64,000 nt of DNA from Salinibacterium sp. UTAS2018 (GCF_004118935.1 NZ_CP035375.1:1488001-1552000), one strand, 5' to 3'. Shown: positions 45,101 to 53,545, counted from the first letter of the stretch. Numbers and translations are program-made. Notes: generated by a model not told the origin, from the letters alone.

Positions 45101-45629
45101 GGTCGAAGTACACACCGGGCGAACGAACGAGCTGAGAAACAACAACACGCTCGGTTCCGTTGATGATGAAGGTACCGCGAGCCGTCATGAGCGGGAAGTC
45201 ACCCATGAAGACGGTCTGAGTCTTGATCTCACCGGTGAGGTGGTTCATGAACTCAGCGTTGACGTACAGAGGCGCAGCGAAAGTCTTGCCGCGCTCTTTG
45301 CACTCATCAATGGAGTACTTCGGCTCTTCGAGCTCTGGATCGGTGAACGACAGTTGCATCGTCTCACCGAGGTCTTCAATCGGCGAGATCTCTTCAAAGA
45401 TTTCGTCGAGACCACTGCGTGTGGGCAGATCGGTGCGGCCAGCGGCAACACCATCCGTTACACGAGTTTTCCAGCTGTCGTTGCCGACGAGCCAGTCAAA
45501 GCTCTCGGTCTGCAATGCAAGCAGATCGGGAACCGTGAGTGTGTCAGTAATTTTAGCGAAAGAAAGCCGCGAAGCTGCGCGGCCATTCTTGGGGGACTTA
45601 TTGGTGGACGCATCGCGCGCAGCAGCCAA
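42105..45629 (-). CDS. rpoB: RNA polymerase beta subunit
   Basis: Beta subunit of RNA polymerase. I chose the TTG at 45629, with GGAGG seven bases upstream, giving 1174 residues from [16 protein letters not shown]; an ATG 13 codons upstream adds an unconserved stretch. The rifampicin region reads [20 protein letters not shown] and [11 protein letters not shown], which is wild type. The conserved [20 protein letters not shown] (in part) and C-terminal [20 protein letters not shown] (in part) are present. A promoter candidate is at 45715-45744. Confidence 0.98.
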   Translation of the reverse strand: MAAARDASTNKSPKNGRAASRLSFAKITDTLTVPDLLALQTESFDWLVGNDSWKTRVTDGVAAGRTDLPTRSGLDEIFEEISPIEDLGETMQLSFTDPELEEPKYSIDECKERGKTFAAPLYVNAEFMNHLTGEIKTQTVFMGDFPLMTARGTFIINGTERVVVSQLVRSPGVYFDRQPEKLSDKDIYSARIIPSRGAWLEFEIDKRDQVGVRIDRKRKQSVTVFLKALGLSSEEILEEFKGFPSIEATLEKDNILTKEEALKDIYRKLRPGEQVAAEAARALLDNFYFNSKRYDLAKVGRYKINRKLGLDTDIKESVLTVEDIIATIKYMVSLHDTSAPNVSVSDSGVASVKGVRDGKKVDLRIDIDDIDHFGNRRIRAVGELIQNQVRTGLSRMERVVRERMTTQDIEAITPQTLINVRPVVAAIKEFFGTSQLSQFMDQNNPLAGLTHKRRLSALGPGGLSRERAGVEVRDVHPSHYGRMCPIETPEGPNIGLIGSLASFARINAFGFIETPYRRLIDGVVSTTIDYLTASDEDDFIVAQANAPLTKDMRFAEPRVLARKKGGEVDLVPVEDIAYMDVSPRQMVSVATSIIPFLEHDDANRALMGANMQRQAVPLLRSESPLVGTGMEAFAAIDSGDVVTTLKAGVVSEVSADVVVVQLDEGGTQEYFLRKFNRSNQGTSYNHRVIVSAGERVEVGQVIADGPATENGELALGKNLLVAFMPWEGHNFEDAIILSQNLVKDDVLSSIHIEEYEVDARDTKLGKEEITRDLPNVSPELLADLDERGIIRIGAEVRPGDILVGKVTPKGETELSAEERLLRAIFNEKSREVRDTSLKVPHGEQGTIIAVKEFSADNDDELGSGVNQRVVVYIAQKRKITEGDKLAGRHGNKGVISKILPVEDMPFLADGTPVDIILNPLGIPGRMNFGQVLETHLGWVAKQGWEVEGKPEWAKNLPEEAFSAAPGTKVATPVFDGAYEEEIAGLLDSTTPTRDGVRLIDHTGKTPLFDGRSGEPFPAPVSVGYMYILKLHHLVDDKIHARSTGPYSMITQQPLGGKAQFGGQRFGEMEVWALEAYGAAYALQELLTIKSDDILGRVKVYEAIVKGENIQEPGIPESFKVLIKEMQSLCLNVEVLSADGSTVNLRDSDDEAFRAAEELGINISARFESSSVDEI

Positions 45630-45714
45630 GGAACAACCTCCGTGAACCCCGTCGGGTTCGTCTGTCAAGATGATTGACGGTCGGTAATGAAATGCTCACC
45701 AGAAACGCCCCGCC

Positions 45715-45744
45715 GCTATACTCGGGGCACCCAGCTGTCCGCAA
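45715..45744 (-). promoter_or_regulatory. rpoB: Predicted rpoBC promoter
   Basis: On the minus strand, -35 TTGCGG (45744-45739) and -10 TATAGC (45720-45715) are 18 bp apart. Transcription would start near 45708, leaving a leader of about 80 bases before the rpoB TTG. This is the best vegetative-type promoter in the 211-bp gap between rpoB and the agmatinase-like gene, whose 3' end has no obvious terminator. Confidence 0.5.
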
Positions 45745-45840
45745 TATGACCGCTTAATTTGTCTGGGAGCGCAAGGATCTACTATAAGCCGGTTTGGCAC
45801 GCCGTGTCCACCCGATTCTTGACCTATCTGAGATTTTCCA

Positions 45841-46854
45841 CTAGGGGTTTGCTGTGAGTCCCGTTGCTCGCTTCTTCGCCGCCATCGCCCCGAAGGCCTC
45901 CCAGATGAGCCGGTGGGCGTTGTTTACGGTGATGTCGGCGTGGTCATAGGCCGGCGCAACCTCCATGACGTCGAAGCCCACGACATCCGTTTCGAGCACA
46001 ATTTGGCGCACAATGCGCAGCAAGTCAATGGGCGCGAAGCCGCCGGGCTCAGGGGTGCCGGTCGCCGGCGCGAAGCCCGGGTCGAGCACATCGATGTCGA
46101 TCGAGATATAAACCTTGGATGCTCGCGCCTTCGCCGCCGCGATGATCTCGGGGATCATCTCCTTGACGCCGCGTTCCCAAAACTCTTGCATCATGAAGTG
46201 CTTGAGGCCGTTATCGCGCATCCACTTCTGGTCTTCTTCTCCTGGCCAGTAGCCGCGGAGGCCGACCTGCAAGAAATTGGGACCGGGGATCGCGCCCGAC
46301 TCGATGAGACGGCGCATCGGGGTTCCGTGGCTGGCGAGGTTGCCCTCGAGAATGTTGGCAGTGTCAGCGTGCGCATCGAAATGGATCATGACGACGTTGC
46401 CGAAACCGTGGTGCTCGGCGACCGCCGTGGCTGCCGGCCAAGTGATCGAGTGGTCGCCACCAATGATGAACGGGACGATACCGCGACTGGCGACCTGCGA
46501 GACGCGCTCGTGAATCGCAGCCCGCGATAGCTCCCACATTCCGTGGCTAGTGATGGCATCCCCGTAGTCGACAACATCGAGGTGGTCGAAGATCTCGACA
46601 CCGAGATCGAGGTGATAGGTGCCAGGGTCGTAGGCGCTGGCGCGCAACGCACGCGGGCCAAAGCGAGCGCCCGGGCGATTGGTGGTGCTGTCATCCCACG
46701 GAGCGCCGACGACCGCGACATCCGGCTTCCAGGAATCAAGCTGCTCGGGCTCGCTCAGCATCGGTCGCATTCCGAACGTCGCGGGCCCCACATAGGACTG
46801 CGCGTTCAATTGCGCCTGGAGGTGGGGAGGAAGTTCGCGGTTCGTATCGGCCAT
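45841..46854 (-). CDS. speB: Agmatinase / guanidino-acid hydrolase family enzyme
   Basis: Ureohydrolase-fold enzyme, probably agmatinase or a related guanidino-acid hydrolase. The 337-residue product keeps all manganese ligands: GGDHS (132-136), DAHAD (160-164) and SIDIDVLDP (253-255 as DID). The SHGTPM and GTPEPGG segments fit the agmatinase/guanidinobutyrase branch, but substrate cannot be read from sequence. Contrast the hutG-like paralogue, which has GGDN. It is divergent from a spermidine-synthase-like gene. Confidence 0.85.
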   Translation of the reverse strand: MADTNRELPPHLQAQLNAQSYVGPATFGMRPMLSEPEQLDSWKPDVAVVGAPWDDSTTNRPGARFGPRALRASAYDPGTYHLDLGVEIFDHLDVVDYGDAITSHGMWELSRAAIHERVSQVASRGIVPFIIGGDHSITWPAATAVAEHHGFGNVVMIHFDAHADTANILEGNLASHGTPMRRLIESGAIPGPNFLQVGLRGYWPGEEDQKWMRDNGLKHFMMQEFWERGVKEMIPEIIAAAKARASKVYISIDIDVLDPGFAPATGTPEPGGFAPIDLLRIVRQIVLETDVVGFDVMEVAPAYDHADITVNNAHRLIWEAFGAMAAKKRATGLTANP

Positions 46855-46933
46855 GCTTCACCGTAGCGCTCAGCAGTTCTGGAACCCGCGAGCGCGACTG
46901 CATGTCACGACGGAGTGTGGCAAAGTCAATGCC

Positions 46934-47800
46934 ATGGCCGAGCATCCCAGCACCACCCTGAAATTGAGCGGCCACTTTGCCGAGATCGCCCCTGACCGTT
47001 GGCAGGACGGCGCGTTCACCCTCACAGTGGACGGCACTCCGCAATCGCACGTGAATATGGATGACCCGAGCCAGCTGTTCTTCGAATACGTGCAGCGCAT
47101 GGGACACGTCATTGACCAGCTCTCTGAACCCGGCGCCCCCATCAGCGCGGTTCACCTCGGCGGTGGCGCCCTCACCCTGCCCCGCTACGTCGAAGCCACG
47201 CGCCCCGGCTCGCGCCAACAGGTTGTCGAGTTGGAATCGGATCTCGTGGACTTTGTTCGTGCGGAGCTTCCGTGGTCGAAACGGGCCTCCATCCGCGTTC
47301 GTCACGGCGATGCCCGCGAAGTACTAGCGAAGTTTCCGGCGGGAATGCGCGGAGCCGTGGACCTTCTCGTCGTGGATGTCTTCAGCGGCGCCCGCACTCC
47401 GGCCCACGTGACGAGTGTTGAGTTCTACGAGGAAGCGATGACACTGCTCGCTCCGGAAGGCGTTGTCGTCGTCAACGTTGCCGACGGCCCAGGGCTAGCC
47501 TTTGCGCGCAGCCAGGCCGCAACACTCAAGCACACGGTGGGACATGTGGCCGCTCTCGCCGAGACTCAGATTCTCAAAGGACGCCGTTTTGGCAACATCG
47601 TGCTCGTCGGTTCTCCGTCGGCACTCCCCCTGCACTGGATGCCGCGGCTTCTCGCCGGCGGTCCGCACCCCTCAAAAGTGGTTGCCGGTGTGGAACTTTT
47701 GGACTTTATTGGAAGCTCTCCGGTCGTCACAGACGCCACTGCGGTGAAATCTCCACCCCCATCCAAAAATATTTTTCAGGTCAAACCGGGTAGAGGATAG
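46934..47800 (+). CDS. Spermidine-synthase-like Rossmann-fold protein
   Basis: A 288-residue protein of the spermidine synthase/methyltransferase fold. The ATG at 46934 is chosen because an upstream ATG at 46853 would overlap the divergent gene. The nucleotide-binding glycine loop is VHLGGGALTLPRY. Acidic residues follow in VVELESDLV and HGDAREVL, with DLLVVDVFSGART at the place of the catalytic Asp motif. The N-terminal tetramerisation part of true spermidine synthases seems short. Many actinobacterial members have no proven polyamine role, so function is uncertain despite the agmatinase neighbour. Confidence 0.7.
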   Translation: MAEHPSTTLKLSGHFAEIAPDRWQDGAFTLTVDGTPQSHVNMDDPSQLFFEYVQRMGHVIDQLSEPGAPISAVHLGGGALTLPRYVEATRPGSRQQVVELESDLVDFVRAELPWSKRASIRVRHGDAREVLAKFPAGMRGAVDLLVVDVFSGARTPAHVTSVEFYEEAMTLLAPEGVVVVNVADGPGLAFARSQAATLKHTVGHVAALAETQILKGRRFGNIVLVGSPSALPLHWMPRLLAGGPHPSKVVAGVELLDFIGSSPVVTDATAVKSPPPSKNIFQVKPGRG

Positions 47801-48000
47801 ACAGATCTGTCCCTTTGTACCCCGGTTTTTCTGAGACTTTCGGGGTACAAGCGCTGTACCCTTTTCGCGGTTTTTGGGCGACAACCCCGTAAAAACGGGG
47901 TATTTCGTCCCCCAAATGAGTGTGTCTAGTCCCCCATGGTGCGGACATGGGGTGCCCCCCATTACTGGGGACTGTCCTCCTTAGTGAGGACATATAGATT
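47800..48000. promoter_or_regulatory. Palindrome-rich control region upstream of the SipW/TasA-like operon
   Basis: Seven inverted repeats fill 200 bp: GACAGATCTGTC (47800-47811), TTGTACCCCG/CGGGGTACAA with a 16-base loop (47815-47850), GGGTACA-AGCGC-TGTACCC (47843-47861), ACCCCGT-AAAA-ACGGGGT (47884-47901), CCCCATG/CATGGGG (47932-47952), AGTCCCC/GGGGACT (47928-47973) and GTCCTC/GAGGAC (47974-47991). Several overlap and are mutually exclusive as stems. A TATAGA at 47993-47998 may be the operon -10, with no good -35, suggesting activator control. The first two could also serve as a terminator for the gene ending at 47800. Confidence 0.6.
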
Positions 48001-48147
48001 CGTTTTTAGGAAGTTGAGAGCGAGGCCCGAACCTCGTTTCTACTCACCTGAGATGCAGGAACCCGAAACCGGCACACAGCTTCTTGAATCCCGATAACCC
48101 GAACCACATTCATCCCGGCCAGCCTTGCTGCGCCGCGAAAGGACATC

Positions 48148-48690
48148 ATGAACAAGCTCGTCAAAGGCTCCATCGCAGGTGCAGCAGGAATCGCTCTTCT
48201 CCTCGGCGGAGCAGGAACGCTCGCCTCGTGGAACGCATCAGCAACGGTCGCTTCCGAATCAGCCATCACCGCCGGAACATTGAACATCAAGGCTGCCGAC
48301 GCCGGCGTCTGGGTTTTCAACAACGAGAAGGTTGACCTCAAGGACATCAAGATCGTTCCGGGCGACAAGCTCACGTACACGAGCACCTTCGAGGTCACCG
48401 CCACCGGTGACAACCTCAAGGCCACCGCCGATATCGGCAAGGCTTCGATCTCCGCGCTTAACTTCGAGTCCGACGCGGACGTCAATCTCGCTACGAAGCT
48501 CGAAACCAGTGCAGCGTTCACCGTCAACGGCAAGGCGACCGACGCAATCGTCACCAACCAGGGAACTCAGAAAGTGGTCGTCACCGTCACGATCACCTTC
48601 CCGAACGAAGGCGCCGGCGACGAGAACAAGGCAATGACCGGATCGGTCAACCTTAACGACTTCACCGTCACGCTCTCGCAGAAGAACTAG
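48148..48690 (+). CDS. TasA/camelysin-like secreted protein with SipW-type signal peptide
   Basis: A 180-residue exported protein, probably a fibre or matrix subunit. The N-terminus is the alternate-type signal peptide seen on SipW substrates: basic MNKLVKGS, hydrophobic core IAGAAGIALLLGGAGTLA, then SWNASA. The mature part is beta-rich with TAGTLNIKAADAGVWVF and LKDIKIVPGDKLTYTSTFEV, as in TasA and camelysin. No cysteine is present. Ribosome site AAAGGA precedes the ATG. It is the first gene of the operon and is followed by a strong hairpin, as expected for an abundant subunit. Confidence 0.82.
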   Translation: MNKLVKGSIAGAAGIALLLGGAGTLASWNASATVASESAITAGTLNIKAADAGVWVFNNEKVDLKDIKIVPGDKLTYTSTFEVTATGDNLKATADIGKASISALNFESDADVNLATKLETSAAFTVNGKATDAIVTNQGTQKVVVTVTITFPNEGAGDENKAMTGSVNLNDFTVTLSQKN

Positions 48691-48699
48691 TTTTACCCG

Positions 48700-48734
48700 G
48701 CGGGGTGTGCGGTCTGGGGGGACGCACACCCCGC
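48700..48734 (+). terminator. Hairpin after the TasA-like gene (attenuator)
   Basis: A perfect 12-bp stem (GCGGGGTGTGCG with its complement) around an 11-base G-rich loop, 10 bp after the stop codon and followed by a short pyrimidine run. It lies inside the operon, 51 bp before the next start, so it probably allows only partial read-through. Confidence 0.75.
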
Positions 48735-48784
48735 AATCCTCTTCACAGTATGTAGATAGCAAGCTCATCGAAAGGCGGTGCACC

Positions 48785-49366
48785 ATGAACTCGACAACAG
48801 TCCGAGGGTCGCACCGCCTTGACATGGTTAACGGCCGCCACCAGCGCCGTTCCGCATCACCACTCGCCACTCTCGGCAAGGGCACCTTCGGCGCCATCAA
48901 AGCACTGGCCATTGTGGCCATCGCCGTGTCAATCGGCCTCGTCGGCACCGGCGGCACGTACGCCTACCTCAATGCTTCGGCTACCGCGGCACCCGGCGCG
49001 ACCGTCACGGCTGGCACTGCAGGTCTCAAGGTAAGCAGCCAGGCGTTGAACTGGTCGGCTCTTGCGCCGGGCAAGACAGTAACTGGCACTTTCACCGTGA
49101 CGAACACCGGTGATGTGCCCCTCGTACTTTCCGCTGCGATTGCAGCGAAGATGACCCCGTCATCCGCCACCAATCCATTCACGATCACGGTCGCCAACGG
49201 CGCGTGCCCCACGTCTGGTGTTCCCTCCGGAACACTGAACAGCACCGTCGCCGCCGGAGCCAGCACGAGCGCCTGCCTCGTCGTCGCTCTGCCGGCGAAC
49301 GCACCCGCGAGTGCGCAATCCGCGAGCGCCGCGATCACCGCGACCATCTCTGGGGTGCAGAAATAA
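48785..49366 (+). CDS. Second SipW-dependent-type secreted protein
   Basis: A 193-residue exported protein. The ATG at 48785 follows GAAAGGCGG; the longer frame runs into the attenuator and is rejected. After a ~40-residue basic N-terminus comes a membrane-like signal (IKALAIVAIAVSIGLVGTGGTYAYLNASATA), quoted only in outline: hydrophobic core then YLNASA, matching the SWNASA of the preceding protein. The mature part has a beta-sandwich repeat GKTVTGTFTVTNTGDVPLVL and two cysteines that may pair. Probably a minor component. Its stop overlaps the next start by one base. Confidence 0.78.
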   Translation: MNSTTVRGSHRLDMVNGRHQRRSASPLATLGKGTFGAIKALAIVAIAVSIGLVGTGGTYAYLNASATAAPGATVTAGTAGLKVSSQALNWSALAPGKTVTGTFTVTNTGDVPLVLSAAIAAKMTPSSATNPFTITVANGACPTSGVPSGTLNSTVAAGASTSACLVVALPANAPASAQSASAAITATISGVQK

Positions 49367-50316
49367 TGCACACAGCAAATCGCCGATCGCCTGTGGGCTA
49401 CCAAGGAATGAAGTCATCCACTCGGATCTCTTTCATCGCTGGCTTCGTTGTTTTTCTTTCGCTCGTCTCGGGTGTCAGCTTCGCCGCGTGGAGCGCCTCG
49501 TCAACACAGACCGCTACCGCTTCAGCCGGTGCCGTCGCCCTGACGACAGCGACCGCTAGCGGCGCATCCACGATCTCCGCACTCGGACCGCACACCTACA
49601 CCGCGAGCAATCAGTCGCTCACCAAGGCCATTACGGTTCGCAACACCGGAACGGTCGAAGCAACGGTCTCCACCATCGCTATTACGCGCTCCGGAACACT
49701 CGGCGGTGATCAGATTGCCGTGAAGTTCTGGGTTGGCACGAACTCCTCGTGCGCCGCAACAACTCCGGTTGTATCGGCGACACTGGCCGGCGGGACCGTA
49801 TCGCTGAGCACCCTCAAGATGAAGCTGGCTTCGACCGGCAGCGCCATCCTGTGCACCTCGACCACTTTCACGGGCAGCCTCGTTAGCCAAGCAGGCAAGA
49901 CGACCACCGCGACGTTCGCTATCAACTCGAGCGCTGGCACCAATTGGAATGCCACCGATGTTGTCGCCGAAGCAGGGCGCTCGTTCACTCAGTCGATCTT
50001 CCAGACCAAAGCACCCAACGCTCCCACAGGAACGATGTGCGTCAACGAACGCAGCGACTACACGGTCACCGTCTCGTGGAACGCTCCCGCCGGATTCACC
50101 ACACCCAACGGCGGATACAACGTCTACTACGACGGCAGCCTGATCGGGAACTCTACGACTACCACCGCTTCCATCACAGGCAACGCCACCTGGGCAGATA
50201 TTACAATCCGCGCTGTCGCGTCAGACGGAACAATGTCGGTCGACTCAGCAGATATCCCGGTTCGCCCTCGCGGTTACGAATACCGCTCCGGCTACTACGG
50301 AATCGCATGCAACTAG
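49366..50316 (+). CDS. Third SipW-dependent-type secreted protein with Fn3-like C-terminal domain
   Basis: A 316-residue exported protein starting at the ATG at 49366, coupled to the preceding stop (TAATG). The signal segment ISFIAGFVVFLSLVSGVSFA is followed by AWSASS, the same pattern as in the two genes before it. The middle carries VRNTGTVEATVSTIAI-type repeats. Residues ~220-300 look like a fibronectin type III domain (YTVTVSWNAPAGF and GGYNVYYDGSLIG). Such domains suit cell-surface adhesion. It overlaps the next gene by 10 bp. Confidence 0.78.
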   Translation: MHTANRRSPVGYQGMKSSTRISFIAGFVVFLSLVSGVSFAAWSASSTQTATASAGAVALTTATASGASTISALGPHTYTASNQSLTKAITVRNTGTVEATVSTIAITRSGTLGGDQIAVKFWVGTNSSCAATTPVVSATLAGGTVSLSTLKMKLASTGSAILCTSTTFTGSLVSQAGKTTTATFAINSSAGTNWNATDVVAEAGRSFTQSIFQTKAPNAPTGTMCVNERSDYTVTVSWNAPAGFTTPNGGYNVYYDGSLIGNSTTTTASITGNATWADITIRAVASDGTMSVDSADIPVRPRGYEYRSGYYGIACN

Positions 50317-51173
50317 CACTTCGCCGCACTGTCGGCATCACCGCAGCAGCAGCATTGAGCCTCTTTCTCGGAGTGGCACCGGCAAGCGCCGCAACGGGCG
50401 GCGGCGACATTGAACTCAGCGCTGACGGCGTGAGCTTTGCCAGCACCTACCCGGGCGCAGTGTTCGACAGCGTCGCTTTGCTCAGCCCGGGCGATAGCCA
50501 GACCGAGACTATCTACGTGCGCAACACCGGCACCGCCGCGGGTTATTTGCGAGTCACGATGCGCGATGTTTCATTCTCCGATACGACCTACGCGGATGCC
50601 CTGACCGTGACCACGAGCGCGCCCAGCAGCGCTGGCTCCTCACACTCCCTCAGCGCAGCAGCACCGTGCCTCGTTACCCACGAAGGGACGGTCATTGCCG
50701 CTGGCCAGACCGTGCCCGTGACGGCGACGCTCGACCTTGGCGAACTGACTGGATTGCAGGGGCAGGGAGCCACGGCATCCGTTTCGCTTCGCTTCACGCT
50801 GTCGGACACCACACCCGGCAGCCTCCCGGCCACGCAGTGCGCGAACTCTGGTTCAACGGCTGTGCTCGTGCCGGCGTCGCCCAGCTCACCGAATACACCC
50901 AGCAGCCTTGACGGCACTGCGGTCGCCGGAAGCGTAACGGCCTTGACTCTCCCGACTCCGAGCCCGAGTCCGAGCCCCGCGCTTGCCGGCCCCGAAGTCG
51001 ACTCGGCAAACGGACTTACCCCGACCTTCCCGAGTGGATTTACTCTCGACCCCAACTCATGGCGGCTCTACCAGGAGTACCTTGTACTCATCCTGTTCTT
51101 GGCCGCACTGGTCGGCGCCGGCATCTCGTGGATAGTCGGCCTACGCACACGAAAGGACGCTGACGATGTCTGA
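50307..51173 (+). CDS. Exported, C-terminally anchored surface protein
   Basis: A 288-residue protein from the ATG at 50307 (a longer frame upstream is a shadow of the previous gene). It has a standard signal peptide (VGITAAAALSLFLGVAPASA), a beta-rich domain, a Ser/Pro-rich linker (PTPSPSPSP) and a C-terminal membrane helix YLVLILFLAALVGAGISWIV followed by basic residues. It lacks an LPXTG motif, so anchoring is by the helix. It may hold the fibre on the cell. It overlaps the sipW start by 8 bp. Confidence 0.78.
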   Translation: MQLALRRTVGITAAAALSLFLGVAPASAATGGGDIELSADGVSFASTYPGAVFDSVALLSPGDSQTETIYVRNTGTAAGYLRVTMRDVSFSDTTYADALTVTTSAPSSAGSSHSLSAAAPCLVTHEGTVIAAGQTVPVTATLDLGELTGLQGQGATASVSLRFTLSDTTPGSLPATQCANSGSTAVLVPASPSSPNTPSSLDGTAVAGSVTALTLPTPSPSPSPALAGPEVDSANGLTPTFPSGFTLDPNSWRLYQEYLVLILFLAALVGAGISWIVGLRTRKDADDV

Positions 51174-51858
51174 CCTCTCGACTCGTGCAGCCGCCCGTGA
51201 CACCGCCAACGCTGACGAAGAAAAGTCCCGCGGAATTCTTTACTACCTGGGCATGGGTATTAGTGGCGGCCTCTTCGCTCTGGTGCTGCTGGTGGGGGCG
51301 CTCGTCATCATCGTTCCCAACCTCGCGGGCGCATTGCCTCTGACAGTGCTGACAAGCTCGATGGAGCCGAACCTGCCGCCCGGCACGCTCATCGTCGTCA
51401 AGCCGCTCGAGACTGATGCGATCGTCGTGGGAGACGTCATCACCTACCAAATCGAATCTGGCAAGGCGGGCGTCATCACGCACCGCGTTACCGGAATCAC
51501 CAACTCAAGCGACGGCAGCCGCACCTTCACTTTGAAGGGCGACAACAACGACGTCGCCGACGAGCTGCAAGTTTTGCCCGTTCAGGTGCAGGGCAAGCTC
51601 TGGTACAGCGTTCCGTGGATCGGTTACGTCAGCAATTTCGTCAACGGCAATGCGAAGAGCTGGCTCATACCCGTGATCGCCATCGGCCTCTTCGTCTACG
51701 CCGGGTTCATGATCGCCAGCGGAATCATTTCGGGCGCCCGCAAGCGCAAGCGTCGCCGGGCCCGCGCTCAGCGTGAAGCCGAGCGTGCAGCATCCATCGC
51801 AGCAGCAACCGAAGCGGATGCGGTCGAGCCAGCCGATAACCGCGTGCGGTTCGACTAG
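51166..51858 (+). CDS. sipW: SipW-type (ER-like) signal peptidase I
   Basis: Signal peptidase I of the ER/archaeal SipW type, which in Bacillus processes TasA and related proteins. The 230-residue product has a membrane helix at about 32-54, catalytic Ser65 in TSSMEPNLPPG, His106 in VITHRVTG (His in place of the lysine of bacterial Lep) and Asp in KGDNND (126-129). A second membrane helix (about 168-188) and a basic, Arg-rich tail follow. Last gene of the operon, it likely cuts the alternate signal peptides of the upstream products. Confidence 0.9.
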   Translation: MSDLSTRAAARDTANADEEKSRGILYYLGMGISGGLFALVLLVGALVIIVPNLAGALPLTVLTSSMEPNLPPGTLIVVKPLETDAIVVGDVITYQIESGKAGVITHRVTGITNSSDGSRTFTLKGDNNDVADELQVLPVQVQGKLWYSVPWIGYVSNFVNGNAKSWLIPVIAIGLFVYAGFMIASGIISGARKRKRRRARAQREAERAASIAAATEADAVEPADNRVRFD

Positions 51859-51882
51859 CCGCCCATCCATTAGCCTCGACAG

Positions 51883-52350
51883 GTGGCTGAACTTTCCCGA
51901 GTGCGCGTGTGGGCGGATGCTCTCATTCGATTGCACTTGGATGACAGTTGGCAGTTCACCTTCGACAACGCCAAAACGCGGGCCGGGCTCTGCAACTTCA
52001 CGCACAAGCGCATTTCGGTGTCGCGATATTTGGCGGCGCGGTACGAGGATGACGAGATTCACCAGATTCTGCTGCACGAGATCGCGCACGCCATGGCTGG
52101 CTCCGGTGCCGGGCACGGAGCGCAATGGAAGGCCGTAGCGAAAGAGCTCGGCTACGAGGGCAAGCGACTGCACGGTGGAGCGATCGCCGATGAGTTTGCA
52201 CCTTGGGTTGGCACCTGCCCGGCCGGTCACCAGCATCACCGCTATCGCAAACCGACCCGTGTTCTCGCGTGCGGGCTCTGCTCGCGCAAGTTCAGCACGG
52301 CCAATCGCATTGACTGGGTGCACCGGGTGGTGGCGCGGCCGCGCGGTTAG
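51883..52350 (+). CDS. SprT-like zinc metalloprotease-fold protein
   Basis: A 155-residue SprT-family protein starting at a GTG. The zinc site is HEIAHA (65-70) with a third ligand at His78 (GAGHGAQW). The C-terminal part has CPAGHQHHRY and CGLCSRKF, a zinc-ribbon typical of the family. SprT relatives in eukaryotes cut DNA-protein crosslinks; the bacterial role is not settled. It lies 24 bp after sipW but is unrelated in function. Confidence 0.85.
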   Translation: MAELSRVRVWADALIRLHLDDSWQFTFDNAKTRAGLCNFTHKRISVSRYLAARYEDDEIHQILLHEIAHAMAGSGAGHGAQWKAVAKELGYEGKRLHGGAIADEFAPWVGTCPAGHQHHRYRKPTRVLACGLCSRKFSTANRIDWVHRVVARPRG

Positions 52351-52461
52351 GCAATCCAGCTGAGACGCTGCCCGCAGAGTGGTGGCCGATGCCTGACGCG
52401 AGAGGCCAGCCGCGAGCGCGACCGGTCATCGGGGCATCCCGTAACCGGCGATAATGGTTAG

Positions 52462-53124
52462 GTGCCTCATCCCGAAACCACTGCTCCTACTGTCACGCCC
52501 GCAACTACGCCCGCCCCCACGCCCACCGCCGATAATGCCGGTGGCGCCACTGGCCAGTGGTTCACCTCGAGCACGTCACGGCAGTGGTGGTTTGACTCGG
52601 GTGCGCGTGCCCTCGACTTCGCCTACACCGGCGCGATGGGCAACAATCCCGCGTGGGAACGACTGAACACTCCTGCCGATCTGGCGACCTGGCTCGAGGG
52701 CCGCTTTGAGGCCTGCGATGGCACGGTGACCGATCGCGACCTCACTGACGCGAAGGGCTTGCGCGAAGCGATTGCCTCGATCGCCACCACGCTTAGCGTG
52801 AACGGCACTCCCGACTCTCGCCAGGTCGACATCATCAATCTTTTTGCTGCGACCCCGGATGTTCCGCCCCGGCTGACCGGCGGAAGCCTGCAGGCCGGCC
52901 GCACCCGCGTTCGCACCGGTCAGGCGCTCGCGACCCTGGCGCGCGAAGCGGTCTTTCTCTTTGGCGACGACCAGCTCGAACGCATCCGCGAATGTGCTGC
53001 TGACGACTGCGCCCTCGTCTTCTACGACGAATCACGCTCGAACAACCGCCGCTGGTGCTCGATGCAGCGCTGCGGTAACCGCGCAAAAGTGCGCAGCCAC
53101 CGTGCTCGCAATGCGGCACGCTGA
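52462..53124 (+). CDS. CGNR zinc-finger transcription factor-like protein
   Basis: A 220-residue protein with a C-terminal CGNR zinc finger: CAADDCALVFYDESRSNNRRWC (in part) then SMQRCGNRAKVRSHRAR. The N-terminal ~150 residues hold the usual ABATE-type helical domain, preceded here by a Thr/Pro-rich stretch. It starts at a GTG at 52462. Members are thought to be transcription regulators; the target is unknown. It is preceded by 111 bp without features. Confidence 0.85.
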   Translation: MPHPETTAPTVTPATTPAPTPTADNAGGATGQWFTSSTSRQWWFDSGARALDFAYTGAMGNNPAWERLNTPADLATWLEGRFEACDGTVTDRDLTDAKGLREAIASIATTLSVNGTPDSRQVDIINLFAATPDVPPRLTGGSLQAGRTRVRTGQALATLAREAVFLFGDDQLERIRECAADDCALVFYDESRSNNRRWCSMQRCGNRAKVRSHRARNAAR

Positions 53125-53156
53125 CTGCGCACTAAAGGGGTGCTCTCAGCCGTCGA

Positions 53157-53459
53157 TTAGTCGACGAACTGAACCTCTTTCCAGAAGGTGACGTAGTTCG
53201 AGAAGTCCTTGCCGACGCGCTCTGCGGCGCCCGGGAGGATGTTCGGGTAGCTGAACGCGCGGTCTTGGTACTTCTGGCCGTTGGCGCTGACTACGAAGTA
53301 CTGGCAGTCACCCTTCCACGGGCAGTGGTACGGGGTGGGGCTCTTTTCGAGCAGTTCGTGGTTCACGCTGGCCGGTGGGAAGTACCAGTTGCCCTCAATC
53401 TTGAGGAGATCTTCCTTGGGTGCTTCTGCGATGACGGTGTCGCCGATTACTGCCTTCAT
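53157..53459 (-). CDS. DUF427 family protein
   Basis: A 100-residue DUF427 protein. The ATG at 53459 has GGAGG five bases upstream and is preferred to an ATG four codons earlier. Characteristic residues are the IEGNWYFPPASVN segment, then PYHCPWKGDCQYF and the terminal VTFWKEVQFVD. The family has a small beta-tent fold and no firm function. It is a single gene, convergent with the CGNR gene. Confidence 0.9.
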   Translation of the reverse strand: MKAVIGDTVIAEAPKEDLLKIEGNWYFPPASVNHELLEKSPTPYHCPWKGDCQYFVVSANGQKYQDRAFSYPNILPGAAERVGKDFSNYVTFWKEVQFVD

Positions 53460-53545
53460 ACTGTCCTCCATTGAGTTGGTCGGGGTGAGTCAGTGACAGG
53501 TAACGCAGTCAGTGACCCTCCGGTTCAACGCTCACGGAGCAATGG

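Noticed and set aside
47815..47850. Simple rho-independent terminator for the spermidine-synthase-like gene
   Set aside because: The 10-bp arms could terminate transcription, but the 16-base loop, lack of a T-run and the sharing of half-sites with the next palindrome make a purely terminator reading unsafe; recorded as part of the control region.
48700..48784. Upstream ATG extending the second SipW-type protein by 26 codons
   Set aside because: The extension would translate the attenuator hairpin; the ATG at 48785 has a better ribosome site and directly precedes the signal segment.
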